A stretch of DNA of 64,000 nucleotides from Hylemonella sp. (GTDB lineage Bacteria > Pseudomonadota > Gammaproteobacteria > Burkholderiales > Burkholderiaceae_C), in the NCBI RefSeq assembly GCF_027532185.1, contig NZ_JAPZSV010000003.1:62001-126000 (forward strand), read 5' to 3'. Position 1 is the stretch's first letter. Each line of letters begins with the position of its first letter. Below, one piece after another: positions 42,372 through 51,664 of this stretch. Under the pieces are notes generated by a model, which made no database searches, was not told the DNA's origin, and saw only the letters and a list, made by a program, of their open reading frames with translations. The position numbers and the translations under genes are program-made.

Positions 42372-43469
42372 TCAGGCGGCTTCGGCCACGGCGGCGTGGA
42401 TGGCCGCAGCCTTGCGGTTGCGCTCAAGCCAGCCGTTGATGAGCTTGACGGTTTCGCTGACCGAGGCGTGACACAGACCCTTCTGCTCGGCCACGAGCTT
42501 GACCAGCAGGTCGATGCGCTCGATGTCGGTCGCACCGGCGGCCAGGGCACGGGCGGCCGAGGACGGCTTGAGCAGGCCGGTACCGGCGGCAGCGTACTTG
42601 TCGAAGGGCACCATGTCGTCGCGCGAGGCGCCCAACAGCACGCACAGGCCCACCACCCACTCGTAGACTTCACGCGACTTTTCCAGGTCACTGTGCACGG
42701 CGTCCTTGATGGCGCGCATGCCATCCGCCTGCACACAGCGGTAGTTGCCGGTGAGCAGCATGGCCCACTTGGCCAGCGGCACGAAGATGGACTGGTGTAC
42801 CTTGAGCTTGACGGGCAGGTCCACAGCCTCGCCGTTGACGTTCAGGCGCGCGCCGGTGATGTCGGCCTCCATCTGCTCAAGCATGGCGGTGTGCGCGGGG
42901 TCGGCGAAACCGGCCACCTTGAAGTTGGTCGGCAGACCGACCTGCAGCACGTTGGGCTTTTCCTCCGGCGGGCGGAAAGCCTGCGGATCGGGGCTGCACA
43001 GGGTCATGAGGCCGGGCTCGAAGTTCTCCCAGACGCTGGGGTCGTGGTAGCAGGCACGCAGGGCGCTGGCATCCACGCCCGGAATGCGGGCCAGGTACGG
43101 CAGCGGGGGCATGTTCATGATGGACATGCAGGGCACCTTGGCGTCGGCGATGGCGCGCATGAGCTCGCGCACGCCGCGGGCGCTGTACTGCGGCTCCTGC
43201 ATGGCCAGGCAGACCAGGTCGTACTGGCCGGGCTGGGCGCTTTCGGGGGTCACGGCATCGAGCTTGCCCGGCAGGGTGCGGGAATCGATCTCGACCAGGC
43301 CTTCGCGGCCCTTGACGGGCATGCGCACACGGGTGCCTTCACTGTTGATCAGATCGGCGGTGCCCTGGCGGCAGACCAGGCTGACCGAGTGACCGGCCAT
43401 CAGCAGCTTGCTGGCCAGCAGGCTGCCGTAAGAAGCACCCAGGATCAGGACCTTGTACTTTTTGCTCAT
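42372..43469 (-). CDS. Ketopantoate reductase-like NAD(P)-binding protein
   Basis: A 365-residue protein. The N-terminal Rossmann motif is LILGASYGSLLASKLLMAGH, where the usual GxGxxG is GASYGS. It continues as VSLVCRQ, as in ApbA/PanE-type proteins. The region MQEPQYSARGVRELMRAI fits the domain that in PanE binds the substrate's partner loop. The C-terminal helical domain (KLKVHQSIFVPLAKWAMLLTG) includes a Lys in the place of the catalytic lysine. It is longer than PanE (about 300) and not near pantothenate genes, so the substrate is unknown. It lies alone, between aceA and thrS. Confidence 0.7.
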   Translation of the reverse strand: MSKKYKVLILGASYGSLLASKLLMAGHSVSLVCRQGTADLINSEGTRVRMPVKGREGLVEIDSRTLPGKLDAVTPESAQPGQYDLVCLAMQEPQYSARGVRELMRAIADAKVPCMSIMNMPPLPYLARIPGVDASALRACYHDPSVWENFEPGLMTLCSPDPQAFRPPEEKPNVLQVGLPTNFKVAGFADPAHTAMLEQMEADITGARLNVNGEAVDLPVKLKVHQSIFVPLAKWAMLLTGNYRCVQADGMRAIKDAVHSDLEKSREVYEWVVGLCVLLGASRDDMVPFDKYAAAGTGLLKPSSAARALAAGATDIERIDLLVKLVAEQKGLCHASVSETVKLINGWLERNRKAAAIHAAVAEAA

Positions 43470-43683
43470 GATGTTTTCCTTTCGGATCTCCAGTTTTTGA
43501 AATCGGTGGGCTCGGGCTGGTCAGATCGTTGTTCTGTTGTGCCTGTGCTGGCCGAGCGCGTGAAGGTGAATGTAGGAGGCTGAATGAATAAGGTAAATTA
43601 AATATTTCTACTTGCAAGCAGAAGGGATTCTTATGAGTTGGCGTTCCGTATACCCACTGACTCCAGAATTCCTTATGTTTGCA

Positions 43684-43707
43684 AGCCCGCGGCGGGCGCC
43701 GCGGGCT
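43684..43707 (-). terminator. Hairpin after aceA
   Basis: AGCCCGCGGC and GCCGCGGGCT form a perfect 10-bp stem with loop GGGC, 36 bases after the aceA stop. The T-run on the minus strand is weak, so it may act as a terminator or a 3' stabiliser. Confidence 0.6.
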
Positions 43708-43742
43708 GCCGTCTTTGCGACGTATCTCCTCAGGTCAGGCGA

Positions 43743-45062
<1,320 letters not shown>

Positions 45063-45386
45063 GGTGTGACTCCTGTAGGCGGGTAAATGAAACCGGTCGA
45101 TTCAGTGGTGGCCCTGCGGCCTGAATCGATGGCTCTACTCTAAGTCTTGTAGAAGAGCTTTTCTAGCTCTTGTGTCTTATATAAGACATATTTATTTTCA
45201 TTTAAAATCAACGAGTTACTAATATCATTTCGCAAAGCGGTATTGAATATCTCGTATTGAGAAAAAATGCTGCGACGCATCAGTCTGATTTTTCGCAATA
45301 CGAAAGCAACTGAGATGTCGTGAAATAGCGCCGACAGCAGCCCCAGCAGGCGTCACCAGCCCTGCCTCGCCTGCGGATCCGAGGCG
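45063..45386. promoter_or_regulatory. AT-rich upstream region of aceA with a 14-base palindrome
   Basis: This 324-base stretch has no gene. It holds the palindrome GTCTTATATAAGAC (45174-45187), an imperfect repeat AAGAGC/AGCTCTT just before it, and two copies of GTATTGA near 45240-45260. It also contains TTTCGCAAAG and TTTCGCAATACGAAA. These are plausible operators for acetate or short-chain fatty acid control of isocitrate lyase, but none matches a site I can name with confidence. Confidence 0.5.
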
Positions 45387-45770
45387 TCAGCGACGCTGCA
45401 GCCAGTCCCCGCTGGCAATGCGTGGGCAGCGCCGCACGCGTGCGCTGGCGATCTCGTAGACCAGGCAGGACAGCGCACGGCCACCCACATCGACCTCCAG
45501 ATGCCGCCGGGTGTACTCGCCACTCGGTACGGGGGCCACTTCCTCGATCAGGTCGAGCTGCTGTTCGAGTTCGGTGCTGATGGCATAGACCTCGCCCTGC
45601 ACCCACCCGACCCCACCGAGGATGACGCCGGGATAGGGGCCGAGGTCGTAGAGCGTGCCGCGGATGCGCGCCAGCCCCAGGAAGGTCGGCGCTGGACGCA
45701 GGCGGTTGATGTCGTTGACTTCGCCGCGGCGCAGTGTGCCGTAGACAAAAACGTAGCGGTCCTGGTGCAT
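45387..45770 (-). CDS. Gamma-glutamylcyclotransferase-like (GGCT/AIG2) protein
   Basis: A 127-residue protein. RYVFVYGTLRRGEVN is the hallmark YGTLRxG substrate loop near the N-terminus. The middle fits the fold (RIRGTLYDLGPYPGVIL, WVQGEVYAI). LDLIEEVAP followed by SGEYTRRHLEV contains the likely catalytic Glu and the conserved Y-x-R. Family members cyclise gamma-glutamyl amines or dipeptides; the substrate here is unknown. The frame is open far upstream, but the family begins at the ATG chosen. It is next to aceA without an obvious link. Confidence 0.82.
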   Translation of the reverse strand: MHQDRYVFVYGTLRRGEVNDINRLRPAPTFLGLARIRGTLYDLGPYPGVILGGVGWVQGEVYAISTELEQQLDLIEEVAPVPSGEYTRRHLEVDVGGRALSCLVYEIASARVRRCPRIASGDWLQRR

Positions 45771-46200
45771 GGGTTGCGATGTGGGATCAAGACACGTCGC
45801 CAAGTGCCACCGGGGGGGGCGCACGGACGGCACACCACAGCGGGCAAAGCGGCTACGCATTGTCTCCGCTGTGGCACGGCGCACCTGAGCGAGGCACATG
45901 GAACGGTCCCGCCCGAGGAGAAGCCGGGGCTGCAGGCAGGAGGCGACGTGGTGACGCAGGGCTGTTTTCCCTCTGGAAACAGCAGCGCGGCCGAGCGGAA
46001 AACACCCGTTTCCCGAGGGAAAAACCACCCCGCACAGAGCGCCGCCGCGGGGGAAACGCGATGAAAAAAACAACATCTCCGAGGGAGAAAACGCATTTTT
46101 CGCTTGGAGACGCGTTTTTTCTCCTATAGCATCCGGGGTACCAGCGAGGAAGCAGTTCCATGCTGGTGATTAATCAACTTCTAGAAGAGGAAATTCAATC
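45771..46200. other. Gene-free upstream region with a cluster of short degenerate palindromes
   Basis: No gene is seen on either strand. Between 45961 and 46125 several related hairpin-like units occur: GCTGTTTTCC-CTCT-GGAAACAGC, CGTTTCCC-GA-GGGAAAAAC, CTCCGAGGGAGAAAACGC, and a pair of ACGC-flanked T/A tracts. They lie on the promoter side of the SWIB gene, whose ribosome site (AGAGGAAAT) is at the right end. Confidence 0.45.
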
Positions 46201-46695
46201 ATGGCAACTGCAAAGAAGAAAGCTCCTGCGAAGAAGGCTCCGGCGAAGAAAGCCGCTGCCAAGAAGCCGGCCGCCAAGAAGGCCGTAGCGAAGAAGGCCC
46301 CGGCCAAGAAGGCCGCCGCCAAGAAGGCTCCGGCCAAGAAGCCGGCTGCCAAAAAGGCCGTAGCGAAGAAGGCCCCGGCCAAGAAGGCCGCCGCCAAGAA
46401 GCCGGCTGCCAAGAAGGTCGCCAAGAAGAAGGCCCCCGCCAAGAAGCGCACCCCCAACGCTGCCTTCATGAAGGCCCTGACGCCCAGCGCCGCTCTGGCC
46501 GCCGTGGTGGGTTCCAACCCCCTGCCGCGTACCGAAGTGGTCAGCAAGCTGTGGGCCTACATCAAGAAGAACGGTCTGCAAGACAAGGTCAACAAGCGCA
46601 ACATCAACGCCGACGATAAGCTGAAGGCCGTCTTCGGCAAGGCTCAGGTCACGATGTTCGAACTGGCCTCCCTGATCGGCAAGCACCTGAAGTAA
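46201..46695 (+). CDS. Lys/Ala-repeat (histone H1-like) protein with a C-terminal SWIB domain
   Basis: A 164-residue protein. Residues 1-82 are tandem [13 protein letters not shown]-type repeats resembling eukaryotic H1 tails and AlgP. Residues 84-164 are a SWIB/MDM2 domain ([20 protein letters not shown], then [14 protein letters not shown] and [13 protein letters not shown]). The highly basic tail should bind DNA, suggesting a nucleoid-associated role. The same architecture is common in Burkholderiales and has chlamydial SWIB counterparts. The DNA repeats make the tail prone to length change. A strong terminator follows. Confidence 0.9.
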   Translation: MATAKKKAPAKKAPAKKAAAKKPAAKKAVAKKAPAKKAAAKKAPAKKPAAKKAVAKKAPAKKAAAKKPAAKKVAKKKAPAKKRTPNAAFMKALTPSAALAAVVGSNPLPRTEVVSKLWAYIKKNGLQDKVNKRNINADDKLKAVFGKAQVTMFELASLIGKHLK

Positions 46696-46713
46696 TTCAG
46701 GCTCACGCTGACG

Positions 46714-46740
46714 AAAAAGCCGGCTCACGCCGGCTTTTTT
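46714..46740. terminator. Bidirectional intrinsic terminator
   Basis: AAAAAGCCGG (46714-46723) and CCGGCTTTTT (46730-46739) pair perfectly, with six T on the plus strand. It ends the SWIB transcript and, read the other way, the convergent ThDP-enzyme transcript. Confidence 0.92.
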
Positions 46741-46783
46741 CTTGCCTGCGCGCCGCGGCCCTCACGGCAGCGGCACCCTGCCC

Positions 46784-48487
46784 TCAATCCTTCTTCGTCT
46801 GCCGGGCCAGCGCCGCCTCGGTGATGGCGCCCAGCGTGCCGCGGGTGGTGATGACCTCGGGGTCGAGCATGACCTCGATCAGCGTGCCCTCGGGCCGCGC
46901 AACGGCGGCCAGCAATTCGGCTTCGAATTCCTCGGTGCGCGTCACGCGCGCGCCGGCGTAACCATAGGCCCGCGCCAGGGCCACGAAGTCAGGGTTCTGC
47001 AGCTGCGAGCCGCTCACGTGCTGCGGGTACTCGCGCTCCTGGTGCATGCGGATGGTGCCGTACATGCCGTTGTTGAGCAGCACGATGAGCGTCTTGGCGC
47101 CGTGCTGCACGGCCGTGGCCAGCTCCTGCCCGTTCATGAGGAAATCGCCGTCGCCCGCAATGGTGAAGGCCATGCGCCCCTGGGTGATGGCTGCGGCGAT
47201 GCCTGCAGGCACGCCATAGCCCATGGCGCCGCTGGTGGGGGCGAGCTGGGTCTTGTCGCCGTGGACCAGGCCGCGGTAGCGCCAGTAGCGGTGGACCCAG
47301 CTGGCGAAGTTGCCCGCGCCATTGGTCACCACTGTGTCGGCCGGCAGATGCTTCTGCACCAGTGCGACGATGGCTGGCATGTCGATGTCACCGGGCAGCG
47401 CCTGCGGCTGCAGGTTGGCCACGTAATCGGCCTGGGCGGCCTGGGTCCAGTCCTCCCAAGGCAGGCTGGGCGGGGCCGTGAGCACCTCCAGCGAGCGCGC
47501 GGCGGCGTTCATCGTGGCCTGGATCGCCAGATCGGCCTGGTAGACGCGGTTGAGCTCCTCGGCACTGCTGTGGATGTGCACCAGCTTCTGCTTCGGGCGC
47601 GGCGCCTCCAGCAGGGTGTAGCCCCCCGTGGTCATCTCGCCCAGGCGCGGGCCGATGGCCAGTATGAGGTCGCTCTCGCGGATGCGCTGGGCCAGCTTGG
47701 GGTTGGGTGCGATGCCCATGTCGCCCGCGTACTGCGGGTGCCGGTTGTCAAAGGTGTCCTGGAAGCGGAAGGCATTGCACACCGGCAGCTTCCAGTTCTC
47801 GGCAAAACGCTGCAGGGCCTGGGCGGCCTGGGGCGTCCAGCCGCCACCGCCGGCCACGACCAGGGGGCGCTGGGCCGCCAGCAGCATCGTGCGCAGCTCG
47901 CGCAGGGAGCCAGGGTCGCTCCAGGCCTGCACGGCCTCCACGCGCGGCAGCGGCGCCACATCCACCTCCTGCACCAGCATGTCTTCGGGCAGCACCAGCA
48001 CCACGGGGCCGGGCCGGCCGTTCATGGCCGTGGCGAAGGCGCGCGCGATGTACTCGGGGATGCGCCGGGCATCGTCGATGCGCTCCACGCGCTTGGCGAA
48101 GCCTTTGGTGCTGGGGCCGAAGAAGGATTCGTAGTTGACTTCCTGGAAGGCCTCGCGGTCGCGCATGTCGCTGGCCACGTCGCCGACGAAAAGCACCATG
48201 GGCGTGGAATCCTGGAAGGCCGTGTGCACACCGATCGAGGCGTTGGTGGCGCCGGGACCGCGCGTGACGAAGCACACGCCAGGACGACCCGTGAGCTTGC
48301 CGTGCGCCTCGGCCATGAAGGCGGCCCCGCCCTCCTGCCGGTTGATGACGAAGCGGATCTGCTCGCGATAAGCATGAAAGCCATCGAGCACGGCGAGATA
48401 GCTTTCGCCCGGCACGCCGAAAGCGTGGGTCACGCCCTGGGCGATGAGACATTCGACGATCAGGTGTCCGGCAAGCTGTTGGGCCAT
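46784..48487 (-). CDS. Thiamine diphosphate-dependent enzyme (acetolactate synthase-like)
   Basis: A 567-residue enzyme with the three ThDP domains. The N-terminal PYR domain carries the catalytic Glu in FVINRQEGGAAFMAEAHG. The central domain follows. The C-terminal PP domain has the ThDP motif GDGDFLMNGQEL ending in LLNNGMYG. It is smaller than many catabolic relatives and has no partner regulatory subunit, so it is not an ordinary IlvB. It is divergent from a TetR regulator, and a shared operator sequence links it to the operon beyond. The likely role is a C-C lyase or ligase step in that pathway; the substrate is unknown. Confidence 0.85.
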   Translation of the reverse strand: MAQQLAGHLIVECLIAQGVTHAFGVPGESYLAVLDGFHAYREQIRFVINRQEGGAAFMAEAHGKLTGRPGVCFVTRGPGATNASIGVHTAFQDSTPMVLFVGDVASDMRDREAFQEVNYESFFGPSTKGFAKRVERIDDARRIPEYIARAFATAMNGRPGPVVLVLPEDMLVQEVDVAPLPRVEAVQAWSDPGSLRELRTMLLAAQRPLVVAGGGGWTPQAAQALQRFAENWKLPVCNAFRFQDTFDNRHPQYAGDMGIAPNPKLAQRIRESDLILAIGPRLGEMTTGGYTLLEAPRPKQKLVHIHSSAEELNRVYQADLAIQATMNAAARSLEVLTAPPSLPWEDWTQAAQADYVANLQPQALPGDIDMPAIVALVQKHLPADTVVTNGAGNFASWVHRYWRYRGLVHGDKTQLAPTSGAMGYGVPAGIAAAITQGRMAFTIAGDGDFLMNGQELATAVQHGAKTLIVLLNNGMYGTIRMHQEREYPQHVSGSQLQNPDFVALARAYGYAGARVTRTEEFEAELLAAVARPEGTLIEVMLDPEVITTRGTLGAITEAALARQTKKD

Positions 48488-48575
48488 GAGGTGTTCCGAG
48501 CAGGTGAGAGACGCTGTGGCGGACGATTATCCTTGCCGGCCAGACGAGGCTGCTTCGACCAGCGCCTGCATCTTG

Positions 48576-48599
48576 ATTTAATTCACCAAACAGTTAAAT
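48576..48599. promoter_or_regulatory. Predicted TetR operator between the ThDP-enzyme and tetR genes
   Basis: ATTTAA and TTAAAT arms flank TTCACCAAACAG. The first 15 bases (48576-48590, ATTTAATTCACCAAA) are identical to the reverse complement of 49315-49329 downstream of tetR. It lies eight bases before the tetR start, a typical autoregulatory position. Confidence 0.7.
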
Positions 48600-48606
48600 T
48601 ATCGCC

Positions 48607-49257
48607 ATGCCCAAAGCCAAAGCCGCCCCGGAGGAAACACGCACGCGAGACGCCGACCGCTCGCAGCAGACCATCCTGCTGGCCGCGCGTGACGAGTTCG
48701 CACAGTACGGGCTGGCCGGCGCGCGTGTGGACCGTGTGGCCGAGCGCGCGGGACTCAACAAACGCCTGATCTACTACTACTTCAGCAGCAAGGACGAGCT
48801 CTTCCTGGCCGTGCTGGAGGCCGCGTATGCCGACATCCGCGCGGCCGAGCAGCAGCTGCATCTGGCCGACATGCCGCCGGCCCAGGCCATCCGCCGGCTG
48901 ACCGAGTTCACGTGGGAGTACTACCTGGCGCACCCCGAGTTCCTCACCCTGCTCAACAGCGAAAACCTGGAGCACGGGCGCCATCTGGAGAACTCCACGC
49001 GCGCGCGCAAGACCAACCTGCCGCTGATCGAGACCCTGGCCGAGATCCTGGAGCGCGGCCGGCGCGAGGGCGTGTTCCGCGGTGGCATTGACGCCATGCA
49101 GCTCTACGTGTCGATCGCGGGCATGGCCTATTTCTATCTGAACAACAAGCACACGCTCTCGGCCATCTTCGGCCGCGATCTCATGACCCCCAAGGCCTTG
49201 CAGGAGCGCCTGTCGCACATGAGCGACGTCATCCTCGGGTATGTCCTGAGAAACTGA
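48607..49257 (+). CDS. TetR-family transcriptional regulator
   Basis: A 216-residue protein. The N-terminal helix-turn-helix is typical of TetR: ILLAARDEFAQYGLAGARVD, then VAERAGLNKRLIYYYFSSKD. The C-terminal ligand domain (about 75-216) resembles the group with EYYLAHPEFLTLLNSENLEH and SIAGMAYFYLNNKHTLS, often linked to catabolic genes. It sits between divergent and co-directional target genes. Identical operator sequences on both sides suggest that it represses itself, the ThDP enzyme and the downstream operon until an inducer appears. Confidence 0.92.
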   Translation: MPKAKAAPEETRTRDADRSQQTILLAARDEFAQYGLAGARVDRVAERAGLNKRLIYYYFSSKDELFLAVLEAAYADIRAAEQQLHLADMPPAQAIRRLTEFTWEYYLAHPEFLTLLNSENLEHGRHLENSTRARKTNLPLIETLAEILERGRREGVFRGGIDAMQLYVSIAGMAYFYLNNKHTLSAIFGRDLMTPKALQERLSHMSDVILGYVLRN

Positions 49258-49270
49258 TTTTGGCGGGGGC

Positions 49271-49329
49271 TTGACGAATCGCCCCGGGTCTTTCTAAAAT
49301 GCCTCTATTCACCTTTTGGTGAATTAAAT
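49271..49329 (+). promoter_or_regulatory. Promoter with overlapping TetR operator for the Bug-Gfo/Idh-DUF993 operon
   Basis: TTGACG (49271-49276), an 18-base spacer and TAAAAT (49295-49300) form a sigma-70 promoter. ATTCACC-TTTT-GGTGAAT (49307-49324) is a perfect inverted repeat at the expected transcript start. Its right half extends into the 15-base sequence shared with 48576-48590. Confidence 0.75.
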
Positions 49330-49404
49330 TCCGGACGCCGGAGCTGCACACAGATGCAGCGGCGCGCCACGGTTGTGTGCCCCAAAGCTTCACAGGAGAC
49401 ATTC

Positions 49405-50382
49405 ATGAGCAAGACCTTACGCCTCGCCCTGGCCGCGCTGAGCTGCGCCGCCGCCCTGATGCCCCTGGCCGCTAGCGCCCAGGCCGGCTACCCGAACAAA
49501 CCGATCCGCGTGGTCGTGCCCTTCCCGGCCGGCAGCACCACGGACATCATTGCGCGCGCCATCACCGACAAGATGAGCGCCAGCCTGGGCCAGCCCATCG
49601 TGGTGGACAACCGCGGCGGCGCCAGCGGCACCATCGGTCAGGCAGCCGTGGCCACGGCCGCGCCCGACGGCTACACCCTGCTGATCCATTCGTCCTCGCA
49701 CACGGTCAGCCCCTCGACCTTCGCCAAGCTGCCCTTTGACACCGTGGGCGACTTCGCCGGCATCACCCCGATTTCCTCGCTCTCCAATGTGCTGGTGATC
49801 TCGCCCTCCAAGGGCTACAAGAACCTGGGCGAGCTGCTGGCCGCCGCACGCGCCAAGCCGGGCAGCCTGAACTTCGCGTCCGCCGGCCAGGGCAGCGCCA
49901 CGCACCTCAACGCCGAGAAGTTCAAGATGGCCGCCAAGATCGACGCCACCAACATCCCCTTCAAGGGCTCGGCCGAGGCCGTGACCGAGGTGATCGCCGG
50001 GCGTGTGGATTACTACTTCTCACCCGTGGCACCGGTGATCGGCCAGATCAAGGCCGGCCAGCTGCAGGCCCTGGCCGTGGGCTCGCCCCAGCGCACCAGT
50101 GCCCTGCCCGATGTCCCCACCACCGCCGAAGCCGGCGTGCCCGGCTCGGAGTTCAACTTCTGGATCGGCATGATGGCGCCGGCCAAGACGTCGCGCGACA
50201 TCGTCAACCGCCTGCACGACGAGGTGCTCAAGGCCCTGGCCTCGCCCGAGGTGAAGGAGCGCTTTGCCAAGGTCGGCGCCGACGCCTGGACGCTCAAGCC
50301 CGAGCAGTTCGACGCCTATATCAAGAATGAGATCGCCAGCAACGCCGTTCTCGTGAAGGCCGCCGGCCTGCAACCCCAGTGA
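49405..50382 (+). CDS. Bug/TctC-family periplasmic solute-binding protein
   Basis: A 325-residue exported protein. ATG 49405 has AGGAGAC upstream; a longer frame exists but lacks a ribosome site. The signal peptide ends AASAQA. The mature start YPNKPIRVVVPFPAGSTTDI is diagnostic of the Bug family, as are GASGTIGQAAVATAAPDGYT and LPDVPTTAEAGVPG. These proteins bind carboxylates and related compounds for tripartite transporters or for sensing, and are greatly expanded in Burkholderiales. No TctAB membrane genes are adjacent. First gene of the operon. Confidence 0.93.
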   Translation: MSKTLRLALAALSCAAALMPLAASAQAGYPNKPIRVVVPFPAGSTTDIIARAITDKMSASLGQPIVVDNRGGASGTIGQAAVATAAPDGYTLLIHSSSHTVSPSTFAKLPFDTVGDFAGITPISSLSNVLVISPSKGYKNLGELLAAARAKPGSLNFASAGQGSATHLNAEKFKMAAKIDATNIPFKGSAEAVTEVIAGRVDYYFSPVAPVIGQIKAGQLQALAVGSPQRTSALPDVPTTAEAGVPGSEFNFWIGMMAPAKTSRDIVNRLHDEVLKALASPEVKERFAKVGADAWTLKPEQFDAYIKNEIASNAVLVKAAGLQPQ

Positions 50383-50391
50383 TCCCACCGG

Positions 50392-50410
50392 GGGGACGCG
50401 CCGCGTCCCC
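50392..50410. repeat. GC-rich hairpin after the Bug gene
   Basis: GGGGACG and CGTCCCC flank CGCCG, followed by a weak pyrimidine run. Within the operon it may reduce readthrough, leaving the binding protein more abundant than the enzymes. Confidence 0.45.
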
Positions 50411-50445
50411 TCTTCGTCTGAGACTGAAAGAGAAAGCCTTCGCAC

Positions 50446-51609
50446 ATGCCTACGCAAAGACTCGGCATCATCATGCACGGCGTGACCGGCCGCATGGGGA
50501 TGAATCAGCACCTGATCCGCTCCATCGTCGCCATCCGCGCCCAGGGCGGCGTCACGCTCTCCAACGGCGACAAGGTCATGCCCGACCCCATCCTCATCGG
50601 TCGAAATGCCGAGAAGATGGAGGCGCTGGCCAAGGCGCACAACATCCCGCGCTGGGGCACGGACCTGGACCAAGCCTTGGCCAACCAGGACGACACCGTG
50701 TTCTTCGATGCCGGCACCACGCAGATGCGCCCGCAGCTGCTGGCCAAGGCCATCCGCGCTGGCAAGCACGTCTATTGCGAAAAGCCCATCGCCACCAACC
50801 TCAACGAGGCGGTGGAGATCGCGCGCCTGGCCGAGAAGTCGGGCCTCAAGCACGGTGCCGTGCAGGACAAGCTCTTCCTGCCCGGCCTGCGCAAGCTGGA
50901 CATGCTGCGCCGCGCGGGCTTCTTCGGGCGCATGCTCAGCCTGCGCCTGGAGTTCGGCTACTGGGTGTTCGAAGGCGATCTGCAGCCCATCCAGCGCCCG
51001 AGCTGGAACTACCGGTCTGAGGACGGCGGCGGCATGATCCTGGACATGATGTGCCACTGGCGCTATGTGCTGGACAACCTCTTCGGCGAGGTCAAGTCCA
51101 TCTCCTGCCTGGGTGCCACCCACATTCCGCAGCGCTGGGACGAGGCCGGCAAGCCCTACGCCTGCACGGCCGACGATGCGGCCTACGCCATCGCTGAACT
51201 CGTGGGCCACAACGGCGAGCCCGTGATCGCCCAGCTCAACATGTCCTGGGCGACGCGCGTGAACCGCGAAGACCTGGTGACCTTCCACGTCGACGGCACG
51301 CACGGCTCGGCCGTGGCCACGCTCACCGACTGCAAGGCCCAGAGCCGTGTCAACACACCGCGCCCGGTCTGGAACCCCGACGTGAAGCAGACCATGAACT
51401 TCACCGAGCAGTGGCAGGCCGTCCCCGACACGCAGACCTACGACAACGGCTTCAAGATCCAGTGGGAACACTTCATCCGTCACGTGGTGGAGAACGAGCC
51501 CTACAAGTGGACGCTGCCCGAGGGCGCCAAGGGTGTGCAGCTGGTGGAAGCCGCACTGCAGAGCTGGAAAGAGCGTCGTTTTGTCGACGTTGCCCCCCTG
51601 AAGATCTGA
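50446..51609 (+). CDS. Gfo/Idh/MocA-family oxidoreductase
   Basis: A 387-residue NAD(P)-dependent dehydrogenase. The Rossmann start is GIIMHGVTGRMGMNQHLIRS. The hallmark EKP motif occurs in AGKHVYCEKPIATNLNEAVE. The C-terminal alpha/beta domain contains EDGGGMILDMMCHWRYVLD, with the His typical of the family's active site. Family members oxidise sugars, polyols and inositols. The neighbouring DUF993 and xylose-isomerase-like genes suggest a pathway for a sugar-like compound. Second gene of the TetR-controlled operon. Confidence 0.88.
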   Translation: MPTQRLGIIMHGVTGRMGMNQHLIRSIVAIRAQGGVTLSNGDKVMPDPILIGRNAEKMEALAKAHNIPRWGTDLDQALANQDDTVFFDAGTTQMRPQLLAKAIRAGKHVYCEKPIATNLNEAVEIARLAEKSGLKHGAVQDKLFLPGLRKLDMLRRAGFFGRMLSLRLEFGYWVFEGDLQPIQRPSWNYRSEDGGGMILDMMCHWRYVLDNLFGEVKSISCLGATHIPQRWDEAGKPYACTADDAAYAIAELVGHNGEPVIAQLNMSWATRVNREDLVTFHVDGTHGSAVATLTDCKAQSRVNTPRPVWNPDVKQTMNFTEQWQAVPDTQTYDNGFKIQWEHFIRHVVENEPYKWTLPEGAKGVQLVEAALQSWKERRFVDVAPLKI

Positions 51610-51616
51610 CCTTCCT

Positions 51617-51641
51617 GGTGGACACCCGGCGGGTGTCCACC
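51617..51641. repeat. Intra-operon 11-bp hairpin
   Basis: GGTGGACACCC and GGGTGTCCACC pair perfectly around GGC, between the Gfo/Idh and DUF993 genes. There is no T-run, so processing or stabilisation is more likely than termination. Confidence 0.5.
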
Positions 51642-51664
51642 CCTCCCTCGAGCGGAACGCCCCC

